From positions 231,978 to 295,977 of the forward strand of contig NZ_FWZT01000007.1 of NCBI RefSeq assembly GCF_900177345.1: a stretch of DNA of 64,000 bases. Direction: 5' to 3'. Numbering within the stretch: the first letter of the stretch is position 1; each line of letters starts with the position of its first letter. This DNA comes from Pseudobacteriovorax antillogorgiicola. Lineage in GTDB: Bacteria > Bdellovibrionota_B > Oligoflexia > Oligoflexales > Oligoflexaceae. A program made the translations under genes and the position numbers. Positions 7,730 through 17,201 of this stretch are shown here, in pieces. Under the pieces are notes generated by a model, which made no database searches, was not told where the DNA came from, and saw only the letters and a list, made by a program, of their open reading frames with translations.

Positions 7730-9946
7730 ATGGGAACGAAGACGAGAGCCAATGCCCGATACGAAGCGATAGCCAAGATGAGTTCGAGAAAGATTCGGAC
7801 CTTCAATCGACCAGAGGCCTCGAATGGCGCAGTCATGAGTATTCCGCAATACTTTGGTTGCAACACCTTTGGTTGGGACCTCATGAGCCAGCGCTTGCCA
7901 AAAGATGATGTTCAAGAATTACGTGAGGTGTCTCCAAGTCGGCGAAAGTTGACTCCAGAACTGGCGGACAAGGTTGCCTATGCAGTAAAAGAATGGGCGA
8001 TTGCCAAGGGGGCAACTCACTATTGTCACTGGTTCCAACCGCAAACAGGTGGCACTGCAGAAAAACACGATGCTTTCTTTTCGTTCGATAAAAGTGGCGG
8101 GGCTATCGACCACTTTACTGGCAACGAACTGATGCAACAGGAACCCGATGCATCCAGTTTTCCTAGTGGTGGACGACGCTCAACGTTCGAAGCTCGCGGC
8201 TACACAGCTTGGGATGCCACGTCACCAATGTTCTTGATGGAAACTGACAACGGCTTCACCCTTTGTATTCCATCTATTTTTATTTCCTACTCAGGGGAAC
8301 ACCTGGACGAGAAAACTCCGTTGCTTCGATCGATCACAACAGTCAGTGATCATGCGAAGGAATCACTGGAACTTCTTGGCGAGCAGAACTTCAGCCATGT
8401 TGTAAGCAATTGCGGGCCGGAACAAGAATATTTTGTAATAGATCGCGCACTTTATGAACTGAGACCCGATCTAGTCCTTGCTGGCAGAACTGTGCTCGGT
8501 GCGATGCCACCCAAGCATCAGCAGCTTAGTGACCACTACTTCGGTTCAATCAAGCAGCGAGTCGTGAACTTTATGATGGAGTGTGAGCATGAGCTATATA
8601 AGCTTGGAGTGCCATGCAAGACGAGGCACAATGAGGTGGCCCCATCTCAGTGTGAGTCAGCTCCCATCTATGAATTTGCAAATATTGCAGCGGATCACAA
8701 CCAGCTAACAATGGAGATCATCCGACAGGTGGCCAAGCGGCACGACCTAGTCGCGCTTTTCCACGAGAAACCATATGCTGGTATGAACGGGTCAGGCAAG
8801 CATTTGAACTGGTCGTTGGCTACCAATACTGGGACAAACTTACTGGATCCAGGCGATAAGCCTCATGAAAATATCCGTTTCCTATACTTTCTAACGGCAA
8901 CCATTAAAGCGGTTCACGATTGGTCCAAGCTACTTCGCTTGAGTGTAGCATCCGCAGGAAACGACTTCCGTCTTGGTGCCAATGAAGCACCACCGGCAAT
9001 CATGAGCGTTTTCTTAGGGCAAACATTATCTAGTATCTTGGAACAGCTAGGTTCTGGCGAGGACCCTACACCATCCGAAACTGAAATCAATCTAGACATA
9101 GCCCGGATTCCTGTCATTGCGAAGGATAATACCGATCGCAACCGAACCTCACCCTTTGCCTTTACGGGCAATAAGTTTGAATTCAGAGCTCTCGGTTCCA
9201 GCCAGAGTATCAGCAGTCCCATCGCCTATCTAAATACAGCGATGGCTCAGGCTCTGAAGGAAATGAATGACAGCTTGCGCAGCATTGCAGGAGGAAATAA
9301 GCCTTCAGAAAAGCAAATCCTTGAAGTTATCTCCAAGACATATAAATCTTGCAAGGCTGTTTGCTTTGAAGGTGATGGTTATTCTGAAGAATGGCACCAA
9401 GAGGCTGAATCTCGTGGCTTGCCAAACCTAAAGAACACTCCAGAAGCCTTACAAACCTTGCTAGACGAAAAGACCCGCAAGCTTTTGATCGATCACGAGA
9501 TTTTTGGCAGTGGTGAAGAGCTAGATGCCCGATATAACGTCTTGATTGAGCGCTATAACATGCTTAAGATGATCGAATTCCAGAGTCTAGAGAACCTTGT
9601 GGCAACTCATGTCATACCAAGTTTGAGCCAATACCTTGGCGACGTGGCAGGAAGTTACAAGAGCGTTACCGACGTTCTTGGGGATGGTGCAACGAAATCT
9701 CAGAAGCGAGATCTGGAAAACCTAAACGAACTTCTTCAAAGTATGAGTGATAGCCATCGTCAGCTTTCTGATTTTATACATAGTTCGGCGGAAACAGATG
9801 ATGAAGGTAAGCTTGGTGACGATATTTCCAACAAAGGGCTTGAGATTGCTCAAAAGCTTGAAGAGTTGAGTGCTCAAGCGGAAGAAAAAATCGATGATAT
9901 GCTGTGGACATTGCCTAAGTATCGCGAGATGATATTTAGTCTTTAA
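7730..9946 (+). CDS. glnN: Glutamine synthetase type III
   Basis: The 738-residue length is that of GSIII enzymes, much larger than GSI or GSII. Recognisable GSIII stretches include the N-terminal VMSIPQYFGCNTFGWDLMS, THYCHWFQP, the ATP/glutamate site region GPEQEYFVID, NEVAPSQCE, MNGSGKHLNWSL and NRTSPFAFTGNKFEFR. The enzyme makes glutamine from glutamate, ammonia and ATP in the cytoplasm and forms dodecamers. The start is the ATG with AGGAG (TATAGGAGTTATCC) upstream. It appears monocistronic: a strong intrinsic terminator lies 66 bases after the stop. The neighbouring sigma-54 two-component system might control nitrogen genes, but no sigma-54 promoter was identified, so that is speculation. 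Confidence 0.95.
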   Translation: MGTKTRANARYEAIAKMSSRKIRTFNRPEASNGAVMSIPQYFGCNTFGWDLMSQRLPKDDVQELREVSPSRRKLTPELADKVAYAVKEWAIAKGATHYCHWFQPQTGGTAEKHDAFFSFDKSGGAIDHFTGNELMQQEPDASSFPSGGRRSTFEARGYTAWDATSPMFLMETDNGFTLCIPSIFISYSGEHLDEKTPLLRSITTVSDHAKESLELLGEQNFSHVVSNCGPEQEYFVIDRALYELRPDLVLAGRTVLGAMPPKHQQLSDHYFGSIKQRVVNFMMECEHELYKLGVPCKTRHNEVAPSQCESAPIYEFANIAADHNQLTMEIIRQVAKRHDLVALFHEKPYAGMNGSGKHLNWSLATNTGTNLLDPGDKPHENIRFLYFLTATIKAVHDWSKLLRLSVASAGNDFRLGANEAPPAIMSVFLGQTLSSILEQLGSGEDPTPSETEINLDIARIPVIAKDNTDRNRTSPFAFTGNKFEFRALGSSQSISSPIAYLNTAMAQALKEMNDSLRSIAGGNKPSEKQILEVISKTYKSCKAVCFEGDGYSEEWHQEAESRGLPNLKNTPEALQTLLDEKTRKLLIDHEIFGSGEELDARYNVLIERYNMLKMIEFQSLENLVATHVIPSLSQYLGDVAGSYKSVTDVLGDGATKSQKRDLENLNELLQSMSDSHRQLSDFIHSSAETDDEGKLGDDISNKGLEIAQKLEELSAQAEEKIDDMLWTLPKYREMIFSL

Positions 9947-10011
9947 CTTCTGCCCTGTATTCTCTGCTTTGTCTTTTTGAGATATAGTGGACGAATCAAT
10001 TTTCGTTACCA

Positions 10012-10050
10012 GAAACCAGATGAAGGAATCGTTTCATCTGGTTTCTTTTT
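10012..10050 (+). terminator. Rho-independent terminator after glnN
   Basis: A perfect 13-bp stem (GAAACCAGATGAA pairing with TTCATCTGGTTTC) closes an eight-base loop and is followed directly by TTTTT. It lies 66 bases after the glutamine synthetase stop codon. The remaining bases up to 10256 hold nothing else I can identify. Confidence 0.9.
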
Positions 10051-10256
10051 CCCGTCTCCTGCACGATACATATCCTCAAACAATGTATGCATATACCTAC
10101 GGCCAGCGTTGATTATGTCGTGAAAACACCGTAATTACGACGCTTTTGGCCTTGGACTGGAATTTGCTTCTATCTTATTAGATCAGTTGTTCTGTCGGTT
10201 AACTCTCGATCGAAGTGGTAAAGATCTTTTGTTCGTTAAACAATGAGAGGTGGCAC

Positions 10257-11363
10257 ATGCTAGATTCTTACCCAAGCCTAAGTCCCGAGTCGCAATTGGC
10301 TCCCGAAATTCCCGGCTTGAATAAAGAGAGAAAGCCAGACCTTTACCTAATTGGAGATAGAAAGAAGTCGAGAGACTTAGCTCTGTTACTCAATGGTCTG
10401 GATGTGAATCAAGTCTGGATTCCAGACGTTCGTGATATCCGGGCACGGCTTAGTCCTACGGCGATCAGTGTGATTTTTGTAGAGCCAATGGTTGGCCTTA
10501 TACGCGGTATCAAAATGGTTAAAAAGTCTGGCCTACTAAAGAATATTCCGATTCATGTGGTGACCAGTAACTCCTGCCCAGATAAATTAGCGAGGACTTA
10601 CTACCGACTCGGGGCTAGCAGCGTGGTCTCCTACCCAGAAGAAAAGTTTCTCGTCCAAGATATCGTGCAAGAGTTGCATCAGAACAAAGCGGATAGAGCC
10701 AGTAAAATGCAGCCAGAAGGCCGATTTCGACGGGCTATGTGGGCACGACTAAAAGCGGTGGTCGACCATGCGAGACGCTTCCGCCTGAAATGCCGTGACG
10801 GAGTGGTTTATCTAGCCGGGCAGGCGAGTAGCCGGAGGCAGAAAGAGAAAATCGAAGAAGTCCTGAGAGACGCGCCAGGGGTCGAAAGAATTGTTCACGG
10901 TGATTTCCGAGTCTCGGCAATGAGTGACCAAGAGCTTTTGTTGACGCAAAAGATAGACGATCTGTTGCTAGCAACGGAAGGCGTGGCGGAGCAATCTGTG
11001 GCTTATGAAGTGTATGATGGAGAAGTCGTGATCACTGGTCATGTCAGCAGTAAAAGGGCTATGAAACAATTGGAAAAGGCTATCAAGCGACTTGAAGGAG
11101 TTCACCGCGTGCGGAACCTGATTTCTATTTCTCGACAGCAGGCTATTACGGACCAAAACTTGGCCAAGACCATCGAATCTAGACTTCGACGCTTTTGCCA
11201 CCAGTCGAGTATTGGTGTTAAAGTCATGAAAAATATTGCGGTTCTCAATGGATCGGTAGACGACAGTGGCAAGCGCCGTTTGGCAGAGAATGTTGCAAAG
11301 CAATATGGCCAAATCCAAGCTGTTGTCAACCGGTTAGATATATCCCAGGCGCAAGGCTCATAA
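10257..11363 (+). CDS. Receiver-like domain fused to three BON domains
   Basis: The N-terminal 150 residues have an alternating strand-helix pattern resembling a receiver (LYLIGDRKKSRDLALLLNGL, ISVIFVEPMVGL, IPIHVVTSNSC, GASSVVSYPEEK) without a clear phosphoacceptor Asp. Three BON-type modules follow, marked by the strand-turn patterns VVYLAGQASS, EVVITGHVSS and IAVLNGSVDD. BON domains bind membranes or small hydrophobic ligands and are common in stress proteins such as OsmY. No signal peptide is seen, so it is probably cytoplasmic. The ATG at 10257 with GAGGTGG is preferred to the GTG at 10215. It opens a block of stress-type genes. The combination is unusual. Confidence 0.7.
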   Translation: MLDSYPSLSPESQLAPEIPGLNKERKPDLYLIGDRKKSRDLALLLNGLDVNQVWIPDVRDIRARLSPTAISVIFVEPMVGLIRGIKMVKKSGLLKNIPIHVVTSNSCPDKLARTYYRLGASSVVSYPEEKFLVQDIVQELHQNKADRASKMQPEGRFRRAMWARLKAVVDHARRFRLKCRDGVVYLAGQASSRRQKEKIEEVLRDAPGVERIVHGDFRVSAMSDQELLLTQKIDDLLLATEGVAEQSVAYEVYDGEVVITGHVSSKRAMKQLEKAIKRLEGVHRVRNLISISRQQAITDQNLAKTIESRLRRFCHQSSIGVKVMKNIAVLNGSVDDSGKRRLAENVAKQYGQIQAVVNRLDISQAQGS

Positions 11364-11424
11364 ACTAAACTTTGAACCAGCATGAGTTAGCGCAGTGGCA
11401 TAAACTATTTAAAAGGAGTTCACC

Positions 11425-12300
11425 ATGGATCTTCAAGTATCATATCAAAATAGACGTCGATCGGAGCGAGCAGAGTCTTATCTGCTTGATCATTTGAACG
11501 AGTTCGAGCCGATTAGGAATCGGGTTGACTTAGCGATGGCAGAATTGATCGTCGATGGCGACGGTGTCCACACAGTCAAGCTAGGGATTAAGACTCCAAA
11601 AGCTTTTCGCAGCCTTGTGAAGGCGAGGCACGAAAACCTCTACACCGCTATGCATCAGGCAGTTGAGAAACTAAAGCGGAGAATAAAGCGTTCCCTGGGT
11701 AAGATGGCGCTAGACAGTCGCAAGCCCCATAATGTGATGTATGGCGAGCTTCAAGAGCCCCCTGAATTGACTATCGACGCTGAGAACGTTATTCGCTTTG
11801 AGGACGCGTTGAGAGCGAAGGGCAGGCTTCATCCGGTAAAGCTCATAGTCACAAATGACGATATCGCGGCTTTCTTAAAGGAGCTAAGTCTTCGCCTTGC
11901 ATGCATGGGCGCGGCCAAGCGAGATCTGAAACACTTTGATAAGGCTATTAAGAAGGTAGAGCGTAGCGATGAGTCGATCCAAGATCTTGTTCTGAGCGAC
12001 AGTAATCTAGAGAAGGCTCTGCGTATCAAACGGCCTATAGCCCATAAAATTGAGGAATTTGTTCGAGAGGGTCACTCAACCCTACTTGAGCATCTGCGAG
12101 AACAAACCCCCAACGACATTCAAGATATCGTTCGGGTTAAGGGGATCGGGCCAGTAAAGGCCAAGCAACTCTATGACTATTGTGAGGTTAATGAGTTGGA
12201 AGAGTTAGAAAACATGGCGAAACAGGGGAGAGTGAAGCAAATTCCTGGTTTTGGCGAACACATTGAATCCGAGATTGTGGGCAATGCTGCCAATCATTAG
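11425..12300 (+). CDS. HPF-like domain fused to Pol X-type helix-hairpin-helix region
   Basis: Residues 1-95 fit the ribosome hibernation factor (HPF/YfiA) fold, including ARHENLYTAMHQAVEKLKRR, which parallels the conserved 'DMYAAID..VDKLERQL' helix. Residues from about 165 onward match the N-terminal part of family X DNA polymerases: an 8-kDa-like helical domain (IAHKIEEFVREGHSTLLEHL) and a hairpin IQDIVRVKGIGPVKAKQLYD followed by KQIPGFGEHIESEIV. No polymerase or PHP catalytic domain is present. AAAGGAG precedes the ATG. It follows the BON gene by 61 bases and converges with the HD gene. It may bind ribosomes or nucleic acid under stress; that is inference from the two folds. Confidence 0.65.
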   Translation: MDLQVSYQNRRRSERAESYLLDHLNEFEPIRNRVDLAMAELIVDGDGVHTVKLGIKTPKAFRSLVKARHENLYTAMHQAVEKLKRRIKRSLGKMALDSRKPHNVMYGELQEPPELTIDAENVIRFEDALRAKGRLHPVKLIVTNDDIAAFLKELSLRLACMGAAKRDLKHFDKAIKKVERSDESIQDLVLSDSNLEKALRIKRPIAHKIEEFVREGHSTLLEHLREQTPNDIQDIVRVKGIGPVKAKQLYDYCEVNELEELENMAKQGRVKQIPGFGEHIESEIVGNAANH

Positions 12301-12342
12301 AGGATTTTTTCAGTGCATTTAAATGGATCAGGAGCCTCAGTC

Positions 12343-12921
12343 TCATTCAGGAGATTGAGGTTTTTCAGTATCAGAGTCACCAACGGAGCGCTTTACCTCT
12401 TGGATCTTACGACGGACGACCAACACTGCATCCTGCCATTCTTCTGGGAAGTCAGAGGTCATAATATCAACCAAACGCTCGGCCCGCGCCGCAGTTTTGT
12501 GTATCTTGCTTCGACTGAGAGCCTTAGTATCGGAAAGATTATCGTAAAGGTCTGCAAGTTTGCAGAGCCTTACGGAGACAGATGCGTCCTCAAGTTCTGA
12601 TGCGTACTTTTTCTCTCGCTCCGGTTTGTCTAGGTCCATATCTTTCGAAAGCTCGTCAACGTAGCTAGCGACTCGTTTGCCAAACTTTCGTTCTAGGTCT
12701 TTTCGCTCACAATCAGTATCTTCGATGGTATCGTGCAAGACACCAGCAGCCAGAACTTCTTCATCATCGACACCGAAAACTTCTGAGAGAATCGTCATCA
12801 CTCGGACGGGATGGGCAATATAGGGAGTCTCATCATCTTTTCGCATTTGACCATGATGCTGCTTAGCAGCAAATGTCACCGCCTTGAGGGGTAATGGAAG
12901 GGTATTTCCTTGTTTCTTCAT
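12343..12921 (-). CDS. HD-domain protein of the ppGpp-hydrolase (MESH1/SpoT HD) type
   Basis: The product resembles the small stand-alone ppGpp hydrolases: AVTFAAKQHHGQMRKDDETP followed by YIAHPVRVM, the metal-binding HDTIEDTD in LHDTIEDTD, and a later Asp in LCKLADLYDNLSD. The His, HD and late Asp positions needed for Mn binding are all visible. It would hydrolyse (p)ppGpp or a related nucleotide in the cytoplasm. Length (192) suits the single-domain enzymes; no synthetase or TGS domain is present. It is convergent with the HPF-like gene, 42 bases apart. Placement next to hibernation- and stress-like genes fits a starvation role. Confidence 0.8.
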   Translation of the reverse strand: MKKQGNTLPLPLKAVTFAAKQHHGQMRKDDETPYIAHPVRVMTILSEVFGVDDEEVLAAGVLHDTIEDTDCERKDLERKFGKRVASYVDELSKDMDLDKPEREKKYASELEDASVSVRLCKLADLYDNLSDTKALSRSKIHKTAARAERLVDIMTSDFPEEWQDAVLVVRRKIQEVKRSVGDSDTEKPQSPE

Positions 12922-13307
12922 GTCCAGCCTCGCCTTTGTAAAAGTAAAACAAGAGTGAGGCTAATCAGGTTCCACATAAACTATTGAGAGGCAACACTCA
13001 CCCAAGTGAGGAAATGCAGGAAATATGCCTGATCTCTTGGTGACAAATTATCAAAGTGAAGCAATGTGAAGACTAAAATGTGTTGATTGGACGTATAGTC
13101 AGGCCTTCAGTGTAGGAGTTTTCCTACACTGAAACACTTTCCGGGATTGCTGAATTGTGACTAGAGTGTAAGTTTGCTCCTCAGAATAAGTCAAATTATA
13201 TCATAAAAAATAGCAAATTAGTGGCAGTTGGCATCATGGGAATGCAGCCGAGGGCTGGCATGAACCCTGCAGCTTTGCAGACAGGATGAATTTCTATAGG
13301 AGTGCGG
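12922..13307. other. Intergenic region between divergent HD and PRC-barrel genes
   Basis: These 386 bases separate two divergently transcribed genes and should carry both promoters. The only structure I can point to is the perfect 12-bp inverted repeat at 13106-13133, listed separately. No open frame or RNA gene is evident. Confidence 0.5.
13106..13133. repeat. Perfect inverted repeat, 12-bp arms
   Basis: TTCAGTGTAGGA and its exact complement TCCTACACTGAA are separated by GTTT. Neither side has a T-run, so it is not a standard terminator. Position about 175 bases before the PRC-barrel start is compatible with a regulator-binding palindrome or a structured leader. Confidence 0.6.
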
Positions 13308-14009
13308 ATGTTTATTCGAATACAAGATGTTTTAGGTAAGGTTTTACACGCTCAGGATGGTGTCATGGGAACGGTTCACGATTTTCTTTTCGATGATGAA
13401 ACGTGGACCATCACTCATGTAGTCATCGCCTGTCATAACTGGGTGGGTGTCGAAAAGTTTGTTGTTGAAGCAAGCCTAGCCGGAATTGAGCCACATATGG
13501 ATGGTATAGGGGTTTCCGTGAATCTCAGCAAGGAGGGGCTCCACGAAGGTTCGATTGCAAACACTAGTGGACCTCAGGCGAGACAAGAGGCGGGTAGCTT
13601 GGAAGGGTTTTACCTCTGGAGGATGGCGAGAACAATCCCGCATACAGGGTTGGTTCCTGGAAAGACGAATGTTTTGCAAACCAGTGATCGTGGTCTAGAT
13701 GCTAAATTGAAGAGTGTCCGAACCTTAAGTTCCGGCTACCGAGCGATGACTGTTGATGATGAAGAGCTTGGCTGCTGTGATGATGTCCTAGTCAACCCTG
13801 AGACTTGGAAGATCGTTGGCATGAACATTAGCAATCGCCGATGGCTGCCATCTACGCAGGATTTGATTCTTCTACCGAAGGAAGTCAGGCAGATTGATCA
13901 AGAGTCCGAGATGCTAAATACCATTGAATTCGAGAAACCGGCATTCTCGCAACCATCGGCTCAAGAAGAACCAAATTACCTCCAGTCAGTGATCAATTTT
14001 TATCAGTAA
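13308..14009 (+). CDS. Protein with two PRC-barrel domains
   Basis: Two PRC-barrel-like modules are visible: the N-terminus (IQDVLGKVLHAQDGVMGTV, then DDETWTITHVVIA) and a second after residue 145 (GYRAMTVDDEELGCCDDVLV, ETWKIVGMNISNRRW). PRC barrels occur in photosynthetic reaction centre H subunits, RimM and many small stress or storage proteins; two-domain versions are usual in soil and marine bacteria. ATG 13308 with AGGAG is chosen over the GTG at 13302. It is followed 32 bases later by the deiodinase-like gene, probably as an operon. Biochemical role unknown. Confidence 0.75.
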   Translation: MFIRIQDVLGKVLHAQDGVMGTVHDFLFDDETWTITHVVIACHNWVGVEKFVVEASLAGIEPHMDGIGVSVNLSKEGLHEGSIANTSGPQARQEAGSLEGFYLWRMARTIPHTGLVPGKTNVLQTSDRGLDAKLKSVRTLSSGYRAMTVDDEELGCCDDVLVNPETWKIVGMNISNRRWLPSTQDLILLPKEVRQIDQESEMLNTIEFEKPAFSQPSAQEEPNYLQSVINFYQ

Positions 14010-14041
14010 GAATTTAATTGATGAAAGGAGTATAAAGACCA

Positions 14042-14710
14042 ATGAGTCAGAGTTCGAGATATAACTACAAGTCCTATAAGCCTCAGAAATGGGGCGACGA
14101 CGTATATTCTTCAGGAATCGACTGCCATGATCCATTCCCAATGAAGAGCGTAGTGTTGGACAATCTCGGACGCAGAGTGAACTTGAAGAAGCGGTTTCGC
14201 GGTAAACAAATCGTTCTGGAAACAGGTAGTCTAACCTGTCCCTCCTATGTAGCTAATATCGAAGCTATGAACTCTCTTGCAGACGATTTTCCAGAAATCT
14301 GCTTCATCGTGCTCTATGTTCGAGAAGAAAACCCCGGAGATGTTATCCCCTCGGTAGCTTCTATGGAGCAGAAACACGATCGGGCATTCTTTCTAGAGAA
14401 GCTTGAAGATGAGCGACGGCAGATATTCGCAGATGGTCTTCAAGGCAACTTGCATAAGCAAATCGGTACCTACCCGAATCTAGTCTATGTGATCGATCCG
14501 GACGGTAATGTTGAGTACAAGCGCTTATGGAATAAGCCAGGGGAGTTAAGGTCCCACTTAGAAGGTAGCGTGATGCATCGAAACCAACGCCGAGATGAAC
14601 GGAGCGTGGATTTTAAAACGGCCTTCAGGGTCTTATTTCGGGCCGGTCCTCAGGCCCTTGTGAACTATATCAAGTCAAAGCCCTTGATGTGGAAAACACG
14701 CCAGGAGTAG
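14042..14710 (+). CDS. Thioredoxin-fold protein of the iodothyronine deiodinase type
   Basis: The core reads IVLETGSLTCPSYVANIEAM followed by FIVLYVREENPGD, the pattern of prokaryotic relatives of deiodinases and redoxins, where a GS-T-(U/C)-P motif carries the catalytic residue. Here the residue is an ordinary Cys (TGT), not selenocysteine. A later strand LVYVIDPDGNVEYK matches the usual C-terminal thioredoxin-fold strands. No signal peptide is present. Likely a thiol peroxidase or reductase; true deiodination is not implied. It ends three bases before the stop of the convergent di-heme gene. Confidence 0.7.
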   Translation: MSQSSRYNYKSYKPQKWGDDVYSSGIDCHDPFPMKSVVLDNLGRRVNLKKRFRGKQIVLETGSLTCPSYVANIEAMNSLADDFPEICFIVLYVREENPGDVIPSVASMEQKHDRAFFLEKLEDERRQIFADGLQGNLHKQIGTYPNLVYVIDPDGNVEYKRLWNKPGELRSHLEGSVMHRNQRRDERSVDFKTAFRVLFRAGPQALVNYIKSKPLMWKTRQE

Positions 14711-14713
14711 AGC

Positions 14714-16885
14714 CTAGATGTCCCATAGGAATGCTTCGAGAGCTTGCCGATCGTCGGCACTGAGTTTTTTATAGGCTGCTACTTCATCGCTGGCTTCTCC
14801 ATCGTGCCAAAGAATAGCTTCCATAATCGACTTTGCTCTGCCGTCATGCAGCAACTCAATCCGGTTGGTTCGCACCTTAGCCTGGGTCATCTCATAGGTT
14901 ACGTTAGTGTCACCAGGATGGAATATATCTTTATGATGGGCGCTAGCATACTTGGTATTCTTAAGACCCCACAAAGGAGCGGTTCGCCAGAGCCTTGCTT
15001 GTGGACCCTTATGATCGTCAGCAAGTCCCGGGCCCATGTCGTGAAGTAGCAAGTCCGTATAGGGGTGAATGTACTGCTCACTCAACTCGGCGAAGCGAGA
15101 TGTTCCCGTCCTCCAGTATGGAGCGTGGCAGCTTTCGCAACCAAGTAACTTAAAGATCTTCTCACCCTGTCTGACTTGAGGGTCTTCAGGATTTGTCCGT
15201 GGAGGCACTCCCAGTAAAGACATATAACTTTCCATACCCTCGATTGCTTCCTTTGGAAGATGTCCTTTGCCTGTTTGACAATTTCCAGAACAATCTAATA
15301 GATTCTCTTCGATAGTGGTCACACCCATATCATGTTTGAGGGCGGTGCGTATCTGAGCTGCAAGGTCCACTTGATTTGCTTTCCAGCCAAATCGGGCAGT
15401 TTTACCGGCAACCTTCCCTGCCCGACCAGCAGACAACTGGTCCAGGCGTTCGATCTCTTGGGCAGGAATCGCATTGATCAAACCCATGCCAATCAAAGAC
15501 AAAGGGCGCCTGACCGACAACGCAACTGGTGCTCTGCTTTTGCCACTCTCAATCACAAAAACAGGCTTGGAAAGTTCAACTTCGGTGCCGTCGTCTAGAG
15601 TGACAATCTTCGTTTCGAAGCGAGAGATAACTAGGTTGCCTTCTTTTTGAGGGCCATCAGTCTGTAGTTGGTTGCCGTACACTCTATGGCTTCTGCCAGT
15701 TTGGGGGTCTAGAGTTTTTGCTACTGTCCCGTGAATCGCTTGGCCAGCGGCAGGAAGCAAGAATCCGGCGTTGTGCTGGTGGCAGCCATTGCACGAGGTC
15801 ATGTTGTATGAGCTTCCTGCATAGGCACTTCGATCCTCCTGCATCGCTGGTCGGAATACCGATGGCTTATCATCAGAAGGGTCTGCAATATGTTGTCCCG
15901 AGATAAAATCTGTATGAAACCAAGTTCTGCCCATAAGGAATTCCGCAGCTCGGTCATGAGTTAGATTAAATGCTTGTTGTTGCAAGCTGTTCCAAGGTTC
16001 CACCCGAGTTGTTGGGGTGGTGGTCCATCCTCCAGCATAGCGCCAAGCTTCTGGAAACTCGCCGCGAGCCTGAAAATTATCAATAAAAAGGCCAGGTTCG
16101 CCTATCTTGATTCTAAAAAACTCGGAGTAGTAGGCAGATAAATTATGTGGATTAACGGTTTTTTGCTCTGCCCAGTTTGGAAACTGCTCATCGTTAAAAA
16201 AACGGTATTCAAACGTCAGCAATTGACCAGCTTCAAGATCTTCCTGATATCGTTCAAATAGCTCTCCGCTTAATTCGAAGCTGAAGTGTCGGTTGTCCTT
16301 AACGTGAGCCATGCGATTATTAATCTTGAACTTACTTCGTAGGGTTTCATTGGCCAAGGGGTCGCCAACATAAATTGCAGAAAAATCAGGCCCACGATCT
16401 CTTTCATAATCCTGCGGCCATTCTGTGAGAAGTGTAAAGCGAATGAGTTTTTGCCCAACTGGAGTAAAATCTTCTACGCGAAAGCGAGTGGTGCGGCCTT
16501 CCCAATAGAAAGGGTTAAATTTGGCAAAATCCATGTCATTTTCATGACGTCGACGGACCCTTACCACCCCTTCTGTAATAGCAACGCCATCACCATTTAG
16601 AAAGCCTGATATCCGTTTGCCAATTTTATTAAAATCCTTTTCAAAAGGCATAAAAGTGAGCTCGCCACCCTCCATCATAGCCGGACCTTCGGGCATTTTT
16701 GGGGGGATTCTCTGATCGACAGAATCAGCGGAGTCCATCGTGGTGTCGTTAGGTTGGGGTCTTGGGTCATTCTCTCTCAATGAGATTGGAGCGTCTGGTG
16801 CTTGAAGATTGCTGCAGGACAAGGTGGCGGCAAGAAAAAGAAGGCTGCTACCTATTAAGCTTATCCGACAAAGTTTATCGTTCAT
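14714..16885 (-). CDS. Di-heme c-type oxidoreductase lipoprotein
   Basis: ATG 16885 (MNDKLC) follows GGAG by eight bases and opens a lipoprotein signal ending in lipobox TLSC. Two c-type heme motifs are visible: CNGCH around residue 370 and CESCH around residue 590. The region around the second, with HDMGPGLAD and a C-terminal HDGEASD, fits the di-heme oxidoreductase/thiol oxidoreductase family (DUF1111) related to cytochrome c peroxidases. The first 340 residues are an extra beta-rich extension. The protein would sit on the periplasmic side of a membrane and transfer electrons, substrate unknown. It lacks a neighbouring redox partner. Confidence 0.85.
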   Translation of the reverse strand: MNDKLCRISLIGSSLLFLAATLSCSNLQAPDAPISLRENDPRPQPNDTTMDSADSVDQRIPPKMPEGPAMMEGGELTFMPFEKDFNKIGKRISGFLNGDGVAITEGVVRVRRRHENDMDFAKFNPFYWEGRTTRFRVEDFTPVGQKLIRFTLLTEWPQDYERDRGPDFSAIYVGDPLANETLRSKFKINNRMAHVKDNRHFSFELSGELFERYQEDLEAGQLLTFEYRFFNDEQFPNWAEQKTVNPHNLSAYYSEFFRIKIGEPGLFIDNFQARGEFPEAWRYAGGWTTTPTTRVEPWNSLQQQAFNLTHDRAAEFLMGRTWFHTDFISGQHIADPSDDKPSVFRPAMQEDRSAYAGSSYNMTSCNGCHQHNAGFLLPAAGQAIHGTVAKTLDPQTGRSHRVYGNQLQTDGPQKEGNLVISRFETKIVTLDDGTEVELSKPVFVIESGKSRAPVALSVRRPLSLIGMGLINAIPAQEIERLDQLSAGRAGKVAGKTARFGWKANQVDLAAQIRTALKHDMGVTTIEENLLDCSGNCQTGKGHLPKEAIEGMESYMSLLGVPPRTNPEDPQVRQGEKIFKLLGCESCHAPYWRTGTSRFAELSEQYIHPYTDLLLHDMGPGLADDHKGPQARLWRTAPLWGLKNTKYASAHHKDIFHPGDTNVTYEMTQAKVRTNRIELLHDGRAKSIMEAILWHDGEASDEVAAYKKLSADDRQALEAFLWDI

Positions 16886-17201
16886 TTCATGCTCCAATAG
16901 TCATCTACAGAATCTGCTCGGTTTCGTTTTGTCTGGTTAAGACAAGCTTGTTGGTGCAAGGATCATGCTGCGCACCTTTTAAAAAAAAGGAAGTTATTTT
17001 GGAGGTATCTTGATATTCATCTATTGTATTCACTCACTAAGAATCAAACATGTCTGAATACTAGTCGAAAAATAGTTGAAACGTTTAGTTTTTTCTCTTA
17101 GAAATTGCTGTGTTATAGGCCTAGAGTCAGGCTTTAACCCTAATCGTGATAAGTAGTGCTGGCGTATATATGTTTGCGAACCATTCGCCTAGGAGGAAGC
17201 T
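16886..17201. other. Intergenic region between divergent di-heme and beta-barrel genes
   Basis: The 316 bases hold the ribosome site CTAGGAGGAAG of the beta-barrel gene at the right end and a T-rich AT-biased middle. No frame, RNA gene or clear palindrome was seen; promoters are presumed but not assigned. Confidence 0.4.
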
